A stretch of DNA of 64,000 nucleotides from Evansella sp041820985 (GTDB lineage Bacteria; Bacillota; Bacilli; Bacillales; Salisediminibacteriaceae): positions 62,001 to 126,000 of the forward strand of contig NZ_JBGUAU010000014.1 of assembly GCF_041820985.1 (NCBI RefSeq), given 5' to 3'. How positions within the stretch are numbered: position 1 is the first letter of the stretch; every line of letters begins with the position of its first letter. The notes under the pieces were generated by a model. That model made no database searches and was not told the DNA's origin. It saw only the letters and a program-made list of their open reading frames with translations. Shown in pieces: positions 35,680-45,731 of this stretch. The translations under genes and the position numbers were made by a program.

Positions 35680-37236
35680 ATGGACATTTTTGACAAAATT
35701 CACATCATGGAAGAACGACGGGATAAAGTAAAGTTAGGTGGCGGAGATAAGCGTATCGATGCGCAACATGATCGGGGCAAGTTAACGGCAAGAGAGCGCA
35801 TAGATTTACTCGTTGATGAAGGATCATTTGTCGAGTTGAATCCTTTTATTGAACATCGTGGATTAAGTTTTGGAGCAGAAGGAGCTGAGGCACCTGGAGA
35901 AGGGGTTGTTACTGGGTACGGGAAAGTAGATGGTCGATTAATTTTCCTATTTTCACAAGATTTCACCGTATTTGGTGGTGCATTGGGGGAAATGCATGCG
36001 GAAAAAATTGTGAAAATAATGGACTTAGCAGCTGAAAATGGTGCTCCCATTATAGGACTTAATGACTCAGGGGGAGCGAGGATTCAAGAAGGAGTTTTAT
36101 CACTAGATGGCTACGGGAAGATTTTTTATCGAAACTCCATATACTCTGGTGTTGTTCCGCAAATATCCGTCATTATGGGGCCATGTGCAGGAGGAGCCGT
36201 GTATTCGCCTGCGATAACCGACTTTGTTTTCATGGTGGAAAAAACGAGCCAAATGTTTATTACTGGGCCAAAAGTAATTGAAAGTGTAACAGGAGCAAAG
36301 ATAAACACAGAGGACCTAGGAGGCGCAAAAGTTCACTCTTCCTTAAGTGGAAACGCACATTTTACTGCGCCAACGGAGGAAGAAGTATTAGATGAAGTTC
36401 GACGCTTGATTAGTTATATCCCTTCTAACAACGAAACAAAGCCGCCTAGGAAAGAGCCAATAAAAAGCCGTCCATTAGGTGAACGTGTGGATGAACTTCT
36501 AGATGTGGTTCCCATTGATGGAACGAAGGTATATGATGTGCGAAGTGTGATTCAGCATATTGTAGATGATGAAGATTTTATGGAGGTTCAACCATCTTTT
36601 GCGAAAAATATTGTTGTTGGTTTTGGTAGGATAAATGGTGATACGGTTGGGATCGTTGCAAATCAACCAAAATATATGGCAGGGGGATTAGACATTAATT
36701 CGTCTGATAAATGTTCACGCTTTATCCGGTTCTGCGACTGTTTTAACATTCCTTTGATCACCTTTGAGGACGTAAGTGGATTCATCCCAGGAGTCCAACA
36801 AGAGCATGCCGGGATTATCCGTCATGGGGCAAAAATATTATACGCCTATTCAGAAGCAACAGTTCCAAAGATAACTGTTATTTTGAGAAAAGCCTTCGGT
36901 GGAGCTTACGTTGCGTTAAATAGTAAAGCAATAGGTGCAGACTTAGTTTTCGCATGGCCACAAGCGGAAGTTGCAGTAATGGGGCCAGAAGGTGCAGCAA
37001 ACATTATTTTTGCAAAAGAGATTGCTAATAGTGATAATCCAGAAGCTACTCGAGCGGCAAAAATTGAAGAGTATCGAGAAAGGTTTGCCAACCCATATGT
37101 TGCTTCTTCTAATGGTATTATCGACGATGTTATTGACCCTCGTGATACGAGAAAGAGCTTAGCTAGTGCGTTGGAAATGCTGAGAAACAAGAAAAAGTCA
37201 TTGCCGAAGAAAAAGCACGGAAATATCCCGTTATAG
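35680..37236 (+). CDS. acyl-CoA carboxylase carboxyltransferase subunit, propionyl-CoA type
   Basis: A 518-aa carboxyltransferase of the PccB/MmdA family. Family motifs: HDRGKLTARERID, FSQDFTVFGGALGEMHAEKI, GGARIQEGV, IMGPCAGGAVYSPAITDF, and the second half VSGFIPGVQQEHAGIIRHGAK with GGAYVAL and AWPQAEVAVMGPEGA. It transfers carboxylate between biotin and propionyl-CoA. The next genes encode methylmalonyl-CoA mutase, which supports propionyl-CoA as substrate and (S)-methylmalonyl-CoA as product. A methylmalonyl-CoA decarboxylase role is possible as the two are similar. Confidence 0.9.
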   Translation: MDIFDKIHIMEERRDKVKLGGGDKRIDAQHDRGKLTARERIDLLVDEGSFVELNPFIEHRGLSFGAEGAEAPGEGVVTGYGKVDGRLIFLFSQDFTVFGGALGEMHAEKIVKIMDLAAENGAPIIGLNDSGGARIQEGVLSLDGYGKIFYRNSIYSGVVPQISVIMGPCAGGAVYSPAITDFVFMVEKTSQMFITGPKVIESVTGAKINTEDLGGAKVHSSLSGNAHFTAPTEEEVLDEVRRLISYIPSNNETKPPRKEPIKSRPLGERVDELLDVVPIDGTKVYDVRSVIQHIVDDEDFMEVQPSFAKNIVVGFGRINGDTVGIVANQPKYMAGGLDINSSDKCSRFIRFCDCFNIPLITFEDVSGFIPGVQQEHAGIIRHGAKILYAYSEATVPKITVILRKAFGGAYVALNSKAIGADLVFAWPQAEVAVMGPEGAANIIFAKEIANSDNPEATRAAKIEEYRERFANPYVASSNGIIDDVIDPRDTRKSLASALEMLRNKKKSLPKKKHGNIPL

Positions 37237-37381
37237 TTTCTTCATCCTTATAAAGTTTTGAAAAAAAGATCAGTAGACTAATAGATGTTATGGAAAAGCA
37301 TGATTAGGACAGAAGTTATTTTAATCAAAACTAGATGAAGGGGGAAGCTGCAATCGTCTATAGGGGTTGCAGCAATGAGAA

Positions 37382-39499
37382 ATGAGCGAAAATAAATCTA
37401 CAAAAGAGATTTTAGAGGAAATCTGTGAGTTTCCCATTTCTTCCTATGACATGTGGCGGAGTGTAGCGGAAAAATCGTTAAAAGGAGCATCGTTTGAGAA
37501 GCTTCTCACCCACACATATGAAGGGATTACCCTAAAACCAATGTACCGGCAAGAGGACGTAAAGGATATGCCTCATCTTTCTTCCCTCCCTGGAAAAGCA
37601 CCGTATGTTAGAGGCACAAAAGCAATCATGAATGAGGAGAAGCCGTGGGAGATAAGTCAGGAAATCAATGAATTGGTACCAGAGAATTTTAACGAAGCAG
37701 TTCAGCACGATATAGAGCGAGGCCAAACTGCAATGAATATGATTCTAAATAAAGCAACTCTAGAAGGTTTCGATATAGACGAATTAACCGATGGGGAAGC
37801 TTCGGGAGTCTCCATCTCTTCCATCTCAGATATCCGCCAGGCTCTAGCGAAAATGGATCTGACTAAAATACCACTCCATGTTCAGACAGGAGCCGTTTCT
37901 CTGCCGTTTTACTCGTTAATGATGTGTTATGCAAAAGAGAAAGGAGTTCCATTACATTCTATCCGCGGTTCTATAACTGCCGATCCAATAGGATTCCTTG
38001 TGAAAAATGGGCACATCATGTTTTCGATGGAGAAGTGTTTTAACAAAATGGCACAAGTTACCGTTTGGGCATTGGAGCATACACCACATATTCAAACAAT
38101 TGGTATAGAGGGTCACCCTTATCATGATGGAGGGGGAAGTGCTGTCGAAGAGTTGGCATTTTCTCTTGCAACGGCAGTGGAATATGTTCAGGCGATGTTA
38201 GAACGGGGATTGCAGATCAATGAAATAACTCGAAACATTCGTTTTTCTTTTTCCATCGGATCAAACATGTTTATGGAAATTGGAAAACTAAGAGCAGCAA
38301 GACTATTATGGTCTACGATCGTAGAAGCGTATGGGGGAAGCAGGGAAGCACAAAAAATGACGCTTCATGGGCGGACCTCTTCGTGGACAAAGACAGTGTA
38401 TGACCCATATGTGAATATGCTTCGTGGAACAGTAGAAGCGTTTACTGGCGCAGTGGGTGGTGTGGATAGTATGCACGTCAGTCCGTTTGATGAGCCCATT
38501 CAAGGAGCCGCTTCGTTTTCAAGGCGAATTGCACGAAATACGCAACTAATATTACAAGAAGAAGCGCACTTATCCAAACAAATAGACCCTGGTGGTGGTT
38601 CGTGGTATGTAGAATTTCTTACTGATTCTCTTGCAAAAAAAGCGTGGGAACTTTTTCAGCAAGTGGAGTCAAAAGGGGGAATGCTTGAAGCGTTAAAGGA
38701 AGGTTTTCCTCAGCAAACAATTACTAAGACTTCTGAAGCGAAAGCAAAAAACATAGAACATAGGAAAGACATTTTTGTAGGCACAAATATGTATCCAAAT
38801 GAAGAAGAAAAACCAATCCTCAGAGAGTCAGAAAACATGAAGGTACAATGGGAAAGATGTAAGGCATCTGTGAGAGTACATCGCACCTCTCGTAAGTTTA
38901 CAGGGAAGATAGAAAATATAACCACCGTGGATGAAGTTATAGACGTTATGAAGCAAGGTGGTACCATTGGTGAAGTTGCAAAAAGGTTAGGGAGAGAAGA
39001 GAATCCTAAGTTAACAATCAAGCCCATTTTGGCAGAACGTGGTGCGGAACGATTTGAAGATTTGCGTAGAAAATCTGATGTCCAATTTATGACAACTGGC
39101 AAACGACTTCGAGTGTTCTTAGCTAATATAGGACCAATTCCCAATCATAAGGCACGAGCAGATTTTTCCACTAGCTTTTTTGAAGTTGGAGGATTTGAAG
39201 TAATCAGAAATAACGGCTTTGAATCAGCAGATGATGCGGCTTCGGCGGCAGTAGAGTCGAAGGCAGAGATAGTTGTTATTAGTGGAACAGACGATGATTA
39301 CCCTGATGTCGTTCCCGTTATTGCAAAAATAATCATGAAGGCGCGTCAAGGAACCACGGTGTTTTTAGCAGGAAAGCCTCCAACAGAATTGAAGCAAGAA
39401 TTTATCAAATCGGGTGTACATGACTTTCTTCATCTTGGTTCTAATTGCTATGAAGTTTTATCAAAGCTTCAAAGTGAAAAGGGGGTTGTCTCGTCATGA
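37382..39499 (+). CDS. mutA: methylmalonyl-CoA mutase small subunit
   Basis: A 705-aa mutase-family protein. The TIM barrel resembles the large subunit (EKPWEISQEIN, VQTGAVSLPF, GASFSRRIARNTQLILQEE). The C-terminal domain lacks the cobalamin-binding DxHxxG: at that position it reads GPIPNHKARADFS, typical of the non-catalytic small chain. It pairs with MutB encoded next, with a 4-bp overlap. Together they isomerise methylmalonyl-CoA to succinyl-CoA. The start has a weak ribosome site (GGGG), so an alternative ATG at 37375 in another frame is excluded by frame. Confidence 0.93.
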   Translation: MSENKSTKEILEEICEFPISSYDMWRSVAEKSLKGASFEKLLTHTYEGITLKPMYRQEDVKDMPHLSSLPGKAPYVRGTKAIMNEEKPWEISQEINELVPENFNEAVQHDIERGQTAMNMILNKATLEGFDIDELTDGEASGVSISSISDIRQALAKMDLTKIPLHVQTGAVSLPFYSLMMCYAKEKGVPLHSIRGSITADPIGFLVKNGHIMFSMEKCFNKMAQVTVWALEHTPHIQTIGIEGHPYHDGGGSAVEELAFSLATAVEYVQAMLERGLQINEITRNIRFSFSIGSNMFMEIGKLRAARLLWSTIVEAYGGSREAQKMTLHGRTSSWTKTVYDPYVNMLRGTVEAFTGAVGGVDSMHVSPFDEPIQGAASFSRRIARNTQLILQEEAHLSKQIDPGGGSWYVEFLTDSLAKKAWELFQQVESKGGMLEALKEGFPQQTITKTSEAKAKNIEHRKDIFVGTNMYPNEEEKPILRESENMKVQWERCKASVRVHRTSRKFTGKIENITTVDEVIDVMKQGGTIGEVAKRLGREENPKLTIKPILAERGAERFEDLRRKSDVQFMTTGKRLRVFLANIGPIPNHKARADFSTSFFEVGGFEVIRNNGFESADDAASAAVESKAEIVVISGTDDDYPDVVPVIAKIIMKARQGTTVFLAGKPPTELKQEFIKSGVHDFLHLGSNCYEVLSKLQSEKGVVSS

Positions 39500-41697
39500 T
39501 GAAACCGAACTTTTTGAAAATACCATATACAAAAAAAGCACCTTCAGAAGATGTTTTAATGTGGCGTGAGCAAGTAGAAAAACAATCAGGGAAAGATTTT
39601 GATGATCTTCTATTTCGAACTGTAGAACAAATAGATGTGAAACCATTTTATACGGCGGAAGATACGGAAGGGATGAAGCATCTTGACTATGTAGCAGGAA
39701 TCCCACCATATTTACGAGGACCTTACCCTGCAATGTACAAAAGTCGTCCGTGGACCGTTCGACAATACGCTGGCTTTTCCACAGCAGAAGAAAGCAATGC
39801 GTTTTATCGGAGAAATCTAGCGGCAGGTCAAAAAGGATTATCCATCGCCTTCGATTTAGCTACCCACCGTGGATATGACTCCGATCATCCTCGTGTGGTA
39901 GGAGATGTAGGAAAAGCAGGGGTTGCCGTTGATTCGATTCTTGATATGAAAATCCTTTTTGATGAAATTCCACTGGACCAAATGAGTGTATCTATGACAA
40001 TGAATGGAGCGGTACTGCCAGTTCTCGCATTTTATATTGTGGCCGCAGAGGAGCAAGGAGTGAAGCAAGAACAACTAGCTGGTACGATTCAAAATGATAT
40101 TTTAAAAGAATATATGGTGCGAAATACGTATATCTATCCTCCGAAACCTTCCATGAAGGTGATTGCAGATATTTTTGCCTACACATCAAAGCATATGCCG
40201 AAATTCAACAGCATTAGTATTTCCGGTTATCATATGCAGGAAGCAGGGGCTACGGCTGACATTGAGTTAGGTTATACTCTCGCTGATGGTTTGGAGTATG
40301 TTCGGACAGGACTGGATGCAGGAATTGATGTAGATGCTTTTGCTCCGAGACTTTCTTTTTTCTGGGCAATCGGAATGAATTATTTTATGGAAGTAGCAAA
40401 AATGCGTGCAGGAAGATTACTATGGGCAAAGTTAATGAAGCAATTTAACCCGAAAAATGTAAAATCTCTCGCACTGCGCACACATAGTCAAACTTCAGGC
40501 TGGAGTTTAACAGAACAAGATCCGTATAATAACGTAACAAGAACATGTATTGAAGCTATGGCTGCAGCGCTTGGTCATACGCAATCGTTGCATACGAATG
40601 CTTTGGATGAAGCGATTGCTTTACCAACGGATTTCTCCGCACGAATTGCACGAAATACACAATTATTTTTACAGGATGAAACAGGTATATGTAATGTGCT
40701 AGATCCATGGGGTGGCTCCTATTACGTGGAGTCATTAACTGCGGAGTTGGTAAGTAAAGCGTGGGCGCATATTCAAGAAATTGATAAACTCGGTGGGATG
40801 GCGAAGGCCATTGAAACAGGACTACCGAAGATACGAATTGAAGAAGCGGCAGCCCGCCGTCAGGCACATATTGATTCAAAAAAAGAAACGATTATCGGGG
40901 TGAATAAGTATCGCTTAGATAAAGAAGATCCTCTTGATATTTTAGATATCGACAATACGGCAGTGAGAGAAGCGCAAATTCGTCGGTTAGTAAAACTAAG
41001 ATCTGAGCGTGAATCCTCTAAGGTTGAAGCTGCATTACAGGCAATCACAAAAGCAGCAGAATCAGGGGAAGGAAATTTATTGGAGCTGGCAGTGGAAGCT
41101 GCTCGAGCGCGTGCTAGCTTAGGAGAAATTTCGGATGCTTATGAAAAAGTTGTGGGACGTCATAAGGCGGTGATTCGATCCATTAGTGGAGTGTATAGTG
41201 CCGAGTTTGGAGAGGAAGAAGAGATAAAAATCGTACGTCAAATGACGGATGAGTTTGAAGAGAGAGAAGGTCGACGCCCGCGGATCCTAGTGGCGAAAAT
41301 GGGGCAGGACGGACATGATCGTGGTGCAAAGGTGATTGCTACGGCATTTGCTGATTTAGGTTTTGATGTGGATATAGGCTCTCTATTTCAAACTCCAGAG
41401 GAAACAGCACTACAAGCAGTGGAAAATGATGTTCATGTGATTGGGATGAGCTCTCTCGCAGCAGGACACAAAACGTTATTGCCTCAGCTAGTTTCTGAGC
41501 TGAAGAAGCTCGATCGGGAGGATATTATGGTTGTAATCGGAGGAGTGATTCCCTTTCAAGATTACGAGTTTCTTAGAGAAAATGGAGCTTCTGCGATCTT
41601 TGGACCAGGTACGGTTATTCCAGTTGCAGCTCAGAAAATAATCGAAGAAATGAACGATCGCCTTGGCTACAATGAGGATGAAGAGACAGATGAGTAA
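39496..41697 (+). CDS. mutB: methylmalonyl-CoA mutase large (catalytic) subunit
   Basis: A 733-aa adenosylcobalamin enzyme. The barrel contains RPWTVRQYAGFSTAEESN and the conserved TMTMNGAVLPVLAFY. The C-terminal domain has the cobalamin-binding motif DGHDRG near residue 605, followed by GSLFQTPEE and GGVIPFQDYEFL. It makes succinyl-CoA from (R)-methylmalonyl-CoA, so propionyl-CoA from odd-chain fatty acids or branched amino acids enters the TCA cycle. It overlaps mutA by 4 bp and meaB by 8 bp. Confidence 0.97.
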   Translation: MMKPNFLKIPYTKKAPSEDVLMWREQVEKQSGKDFDDLLFRTVEQIDVKPFYTAEDTEGMKHLDYVAGIPPYLRGPYPAMYKSRPWTVRQYAGFSTAEESNAFYRRNLAAGQKGLSIAFDLATHRGYDSDHPRVVGDVGKAGVAVDSILDMKILFDEIPLDQMSVSMTMNGAVLPVLAFYIVAAEEQGVKQEQLAGTIQNDILKEYMVRNTYIYPPKPSMKVIADIFAYTSKHMPKFNSISISGYHMQEAGATADIELGYTLADGLEYVRTGLDAGIDVDAFAPRLSFFWAIGMNYFMEVAKMRAGRLLWAKLMKQFNPKNVKSLALRTHSQTSGWSLTEQDPYNNVTRTCIEAMAAALGHTQSLHTNALDEAIALPTDFSARIARNTQLFLQDETGICNVLDPWGGSYYVESLTAELVSKAWAHIQEIDKLGGMAKAIETGLPKIRIEEAAARRQAHIDSKKETIIGVNKYRLDKEDPLDILDIDNTAVREAQIRRLVKLRSERESSKVEAALQAITKAAESGEGNLLELAVEAARARASLGEISDAYEKVVGRHKAVIRSISGVYSAEFGEEEEIKIVRQMTDEFEEREGRRPRILVAKMGQDGHDRGAKVIATAFADLGFDVDIGSLFQTPEETALQAVENDVHVIGMSSLAAGHKTLLPQLVSELKKLDREDIMVVIGGVIPFQDYEFLRENGASAIFGPGTVIPVAAQKIIEEMNDRLGYNEDEETDE

Positions 41698-42733
41698 AGA
41701 AAAGAACTCCTTTCCGAAAAGAAGAAAGCTTACAGTAGACGACTATGTAGAAGGAGTATTAAGTAGAAATCGTACAATCATTGCTCAAACTATTACATTG
41801 GTAGAAAGTAATTCTCTGAAACATATGGAGATGGCCCAAGAGGTGTTAAAGAAGCTCCTTCCTTTCACAGGGAATTCTATAAGAATTGGTATCACAGGAG
41901 TACCTGGTGCTGGAAAAAGTACGTTGATTGAGTCATTTGGCATGATGCTTTGTGAGGAAGGGCACCGAGTAGCGGTTCTGGCGGTTGATCCAAGTAGCTC
42001 CATCTCTGGTGGAAGTATCCTTGGTGATAAGACGAGGATGGAGAGTCTATCAAAAAGTAGGAATGCTTTTGTTCGTCCCTCTCCATCTGGAGGAACATTA
42101 GGTGGCGTCACTCGAAAAAGCAGAGAAACTCTCCTTGTATGTGAAGCTGCAGGCTTTGATGTGATCCTTGTAGAGACGGTAGGTGTAGGGCAAAGTGAAA
42201 TCACTGTTCGTTCTATGGTAGATTTTTTCCTCGTTATCATGCTTACTGGCGCAGGAGATGAGTTGCAAGGAATAAAGAAAGGCATAATGGAAATTGCAGA
42301 TGCTATTTTTGTAAATAAAGCAGATGGTGACAACAAGCGGAAGGCATTATCAACAAAGGCAGACATTAATCAGATTCTCCATTATTTACAGCCGGCTACA
42401 GAAGGATGGACTCCTCGAGCATATACATGCTCTGCGTTAACGGGAGAAGGTATTCCGGAAATTTGGAAGGTTATTTCTGATTATAAGGAATTTGCGACGA
42501 ACTCAGGTGTATTTGAAAAACGGAGACAAAACCAACTCTTGGATTGGACGAATTCCATGATTCATGATCAGCTGAAGAGCATGTTTTATAGTGATGAAGC
42601 GGTGAAAGGGTTGTTGCCTGAAGTGGAGAAGGATATTCTTGATGGGAAACTGTCTGCAACGTTGGGCGTTCATAGGTTGATAGAGTCGTTTATGGAAAGT
42701 CGGTTTCATGGTGGAGTGAAGGAAAAGAGGTAG
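41690..42733 (+). CDS. meaB: MeaB/ArgK-type GTPase, methylmalonyl-CoA mutase chaperone
   Basis: A 347-aa G3E GTPase with Walker A GVPGAGKST near residue 77, the DPSS switch region (AVDPSSSISGGSILGD), the ETVGVGQSE motif and NKADGDN (G4). It loads and protects the mutase cofactor. I chose the ATG at 41690, overlapping the mutB stop by 8 bp and preceded by GAGGATGAAGAG; the frame is open to 41663. It ends the operon; no methylmalonyl-CoA epimerase gene follows. Confidence 0.95.
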   Translation: MSKEKNSFPKRRKLTVDDYVEGVLSRNRTIIAQTITLVESNSLKHMEMAQEVLKKLLPFTGNSIRIGITGVPGAGKSTLIESFGMMLCEEGHRVAVLAVDPSSSISGGSILGDKTRMESLSKSRNAFVRPSPSGGTLGGVTRKSRETLLVCEAAGFDVILVETVGVGQSEITVRSMVDFFLVIMLTGAGDELQGIKKGIMEIADAIFVNKADGDNKRKALSTKADINQILHYLQPATEGWTPRAYTCSALTGEGIPEIWKVISDYKEFATNSGVFEKRRQNQLLDWTNSMIHDQLKSMFYSDEAVKGLLPEVEKDILDGKLSATLGVHRLIESFMESRFHGGVKEKR

Positions 42734-43012
42734 TGTTCTAAGTTTATCATGGAGCATGAAGAAGTTGTGGACGGCATTTGAACTCATGAAACGCGAATGA
42801 GGATAAAAAAACCAAGTTGGAGTTCCATGCCCCCCACCTAGAATAACAGAGGAATCAAAAGTTCCACCCTGTCTTCGTGAACCTTCCCCCTCATCAGCTC
42901 CCCAAAATCCTTCCCATCATTAGCACAAAAAAATACCTCGCTCCTCCTTCTCATATTTTGTCCACCCCATGAATATCAATGAAGTAAGTCAGATTTACGT
43001 GGGGGAAATAAT

Positions 43013-44839
43013 ATGGTGGAAACAATTCTACAGTTGTTTATGAATGAACAACAGGCACAATCAATTTTAGCGAATCCCATAATTGAATTTATTTTTGCGG
43101 TTTTGTTCGTCTCATTCGTCATTGCGTTGTTTGTTCATTTTACTTTGTATAACAGATTACGACGGATACGAAATCATATAAGTACAACCAATTCATTAGA
43201 TATTAATCCGTTGAACAGATTTAAAGCAGAATTTGATGAAAAACAAAAGGATGAATCTATCAAAGTAGAGACATTTGTTCAAAAGAAATTTTCCGCATGG
43301 AAAGTATTTAACGTTCCGGTTATCAGTCTCATTAAAATCATTCAAATGACGGTTTCCCTGTTTATATTAGTGGGAGTTCTTGGTACATTCATCGGCTTAT
43401 CTATGTCCTTAGGCGGAATTGATGCTACAGGTGATGCTCTTGTGGAGAATGTAGCGGGAGTGTTATCGGGTCTCGATGTTGCCTTTTATACGAGTATTGC
43501 AGGGATGGGTCTCTCTCTAATTATGACTGTGGTCCTCCGCGTGGCTAACACGGAATTTATGCTAACGGATATTATGTTAAAAATGGAGTCATACCTAGAA
43601 GAAAATGAACCAGATGCCATGTCCCGACTCATTGAGGTATCGAAATCAATAAATGGTTCTATCGTGGAGCTTCGGGAAACAAATCAGCAATCTCTACAAA
43701 ATATTGAACAAGCATTCAACGGTTTTCAAGAATATACGGTCGGCCTGCAGCAATCTGCTAAAGATTTGGCCAAGTTTAATGAGGGATTATCAGCAAACTT
43801 AAAAGACTTTACTGTGCTTTTTACAAATATCAAAGAAGTAACAAATGGCTTGGACAGTTCTGTGAAAAAATTAAATACGAATTTCAACTCGTTATTTACC
43901 TATTTTTCCAAAATGGACAAACGAAATGAGCGGATAACAAGTACTTTTGAAGAAACGTATAAAAAAATAGAAGAAGTCTCTTCGACTCAGATAGAGACAC
44001 TATCGACATTTGAGCGGTCCGTGGAGGAATGGCAGGAGTATATGTCTTCCATTGCAGATCGGCAGGAATCAATCCATTCTTCGTTTGAGAGAATGAATGC
44101 TCAAACAGAAACTCTTGCGAAATTAATGAAGGATAACAACAAACAGTTTAAAGGGATATTTGGTGATGATGTAAGCTCAAAACTATCTGGAATAAGCAAC
44201 TATTTACGAGAGCTACGAGGTGATTTTGACAAACTTGGAAACTCCATTGTTCAGCTTCCTGATGCCTTGGAAACTATTAATGAAACACAAGCAGAATATA
44301 AGCATTTGTTATCGGATCGTTTTGAAGAACTGAAGCAGTTTAATCGAGATTTCAATAGTCACTTGAAGGCACATAGTGCTGAATCATCCATGTTTGAGAA
44401 ACGATTGAGTGATGCCTCAAGCTCTTTTGAACAGATGGGAATGAAGAACAACCAGATGATTTCAGAAATTGAGCGTACTGTAGCGCAAATCTCAGATTCC
44501 TTCCAAAAACGAGAAGACCAATTAGAATCAAGTGTCGGGGTTCTAAAAGATACGTTGTCTAGGTATGTGGCAAATTTAGAAGGAACGATGGGAGATAAGT
44601 TAGACAAAGTTAGCAGAAATCTTAGTGATTATGTGGTGGATATGAATGACAGCATAAAGAAAGAATTTAAGCAAATTGGAGAAATTGCAGAAGATAATCA
44701 ACAACGAAATGCCCGCTTAACTCAACAAACCATCAATGACTTAAGTCAAGAATTCCAGCAATTTAATCGTCAGCTCCAGTCTTTCACTCAAGATGCATTG
44801 AGACAAACTCATAGAGTGAGGGTAGGCACAAATGATTAA
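43013..44839 (+). CDS. ZorA-like MotA/TolQ/ExbB proton-channel protein with long coiled-coil tail
   Basis: A 608-aa protein with three predicted membrane helices (about 22-46, 107-131, 150-172). The last two form the MotA/TolQ/ExbB channel core with GVLGTFIGLSMSLGG and VLSGLDVAFYTSIAGMGLSL. Residues 190-600 are a long hydrophilic helical tail, presumably cytoplasmic coiled coil. This architecture, together with an OmpA/MotB-like partner downstream, matches ZorA of Zorya anti-phage systems, whose motor tail reaches into the cell. A ZorAB-like role is inference; ZorC, ZorD or ZorE were not found next to it. The gene overlaps the next by 8 bp. Confidence 0.85.
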   Translation: MVETILQLFMNEQQAQSILANPIIEFIFAVLFVSFVIALFVHFTLYNRLRRIRNHISTTNSLDINPLNRFKAEFDEKQKDESIKVETFVQKKFSAWKVFNVPVISLIKIIQMTVSLFILVGVLGTFIGLSMSLGGIDATGDALVENVAGVLSGLDVAFYTSIAGMGLSLIMTVVLRVANTEFMLTDIMLKMESYLEENEPDAMSRLIEVSKSINGSIVELRETNQQSLQNIEQAFNGFQEYTVGLQQSAKDLAKFNEGLSANLKDFTVLFTNIKEVTNGLDSSVKKLNTNFNSLFTYFSKMDKRNERITSTFEETYKKIEEVSSTQIETLSTFERSVEEWQEYMSSIADRQESIHSSFERMNAQTETLAKLMKDNNKQFKGIFGDDVSSKLSGISNYLRELRGDFDKLGNSIVQLPDALETINETQAEYKHLLSDRFEELKQFNRDFNSHLKAHSAESSMFEKRLSDASSSFEQMGMKNNQMISEIERTVAQISDSFQKREDQLESSVGVLKDTLSRYVANLEGTMGDKLDKVSRNLSDYVVDMNDSIKKEFKQIGEIAEDNQQRNARLTQQTINDLSQEFQQFNRQLQSFTQDALRQTHRVRVGTND

Positions 44840-45521
44840 TAAGTATAAACGATTATTTCGTGGTGAGGAGGACGAAAGTCATTTTTGGCCATCGTTTACA
44901 GACTTACTAACTGCTATTCTCCTGTGTTTCGTATTAATTTTTATCATCATGATGGTTATTAAATCGTTTCAGATTGAAGAGATGAAACGGACTATCGATC
45001 AAATAATGGGTGTACGAGTTAACTTAATAGAAGAGTTAAACGAAGAGTTTGGGAACTCCGACTTAGGCGTAGAAATCGATGAAAACACGGGTGCGCTTAT
45101 TTTTAACACGGATATACTGTTTGAATTTGATGATGCCGCATTAAAACCTGAGGGGTACAGCTTTTTAGATGAATTTGTACCAACATATTTAGAAGTCTTA
45201 CTAGAAGGGGGCTATGAAGAGTATATCTCAGAAATTATTGTTGAAGGGCATGCGGATAATGTGGGGAGCTACTTATACAATATGAATTTATCACAGGAAA
45301 GGGCCTTTAGTGTAGCGGAATATATATTGAGTGAAAGGTTTCCAGACCGAAGTGTGCAAGAGCCTTTGATCGAGAAACTGACGGTAAATGGTAGGTCTTA
45401 TACAGATGGACGAACAGATGAAGCTGGAAATTATAGTCCTGATGACTCTCGTCGTGTGGAATTCAAATTCCGACTTAAAGACCAAGAAATTTTAGAAGCA
45501 ACAAGAGAACTATTGAACTAA
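44832..45521 (+). CDS. ZorB-like MotB/OmpA-domain stator partner
   Basis: A 229-aa protein with a short cytoplasmic N-terminus, one membrane helix (about 22-45) that contains Asp24 in SFTDLLTAILL, equivalent to the proton-carrying Asp of MotB, and a C-terminal OmpA-like peptidoglycan-binding domain (about 85-220). The OmpA motif reads EGHADNVGSYLYNMNLSQERAFSV and ends RRVEFKF. It would anchor the ZorA-like channel to the wall and gate ion flow. The pair is translationally coupled and ends at a terminator, so it forms a two-gene unit. Confidence 0.87.
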   Translation: MINKYKRLFRGEEDESHFWPSFTDLLTAILLCFVLIFIIMMVIKSFQIEEMKRTIDQIMGVRVNLIEELNEEFGNSDLGVEIDENTGALIFNTDILFEFDDAALKPEGYSFLDEFVPTYLEVLLEGGYEEYISEIIVEGHADNVGSYLYNMNLSQERAFSVAEYILSERFPDRSVQEPLIEKLTVNGRSYTDGRTDEAGNYSPDDSRRVEFKFRLKDQEILEATRELLN

Positions 45522-45543
45522 CAACCTTAAAAAGTTACTGATG

Positions 45544-45580
45544 CATCATGGTGGATGTTATATCCATCATGATGTTTTTA
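45544..45580 (+). terminator. terminator of the ZorAB-like pair
   Basis: Stem CATCATGGTGGAT / ATCCATCATGATG followed by TTTTTATG. Confidence 0.8.
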
Positions 45581-45731
45581 TGTTTCACTTATAGGTCTTT
45601 GATAAACAAGTTAAGAACGTTTATGTATATTTATAATATAATACTAAAAGCAAGACAAAGGCGTTTTCTAGTATTTAAATCCAATGACAATGGGTCATAT
45701 CATATGACGTGAGAGGTCAAAGGAGTGTGGA

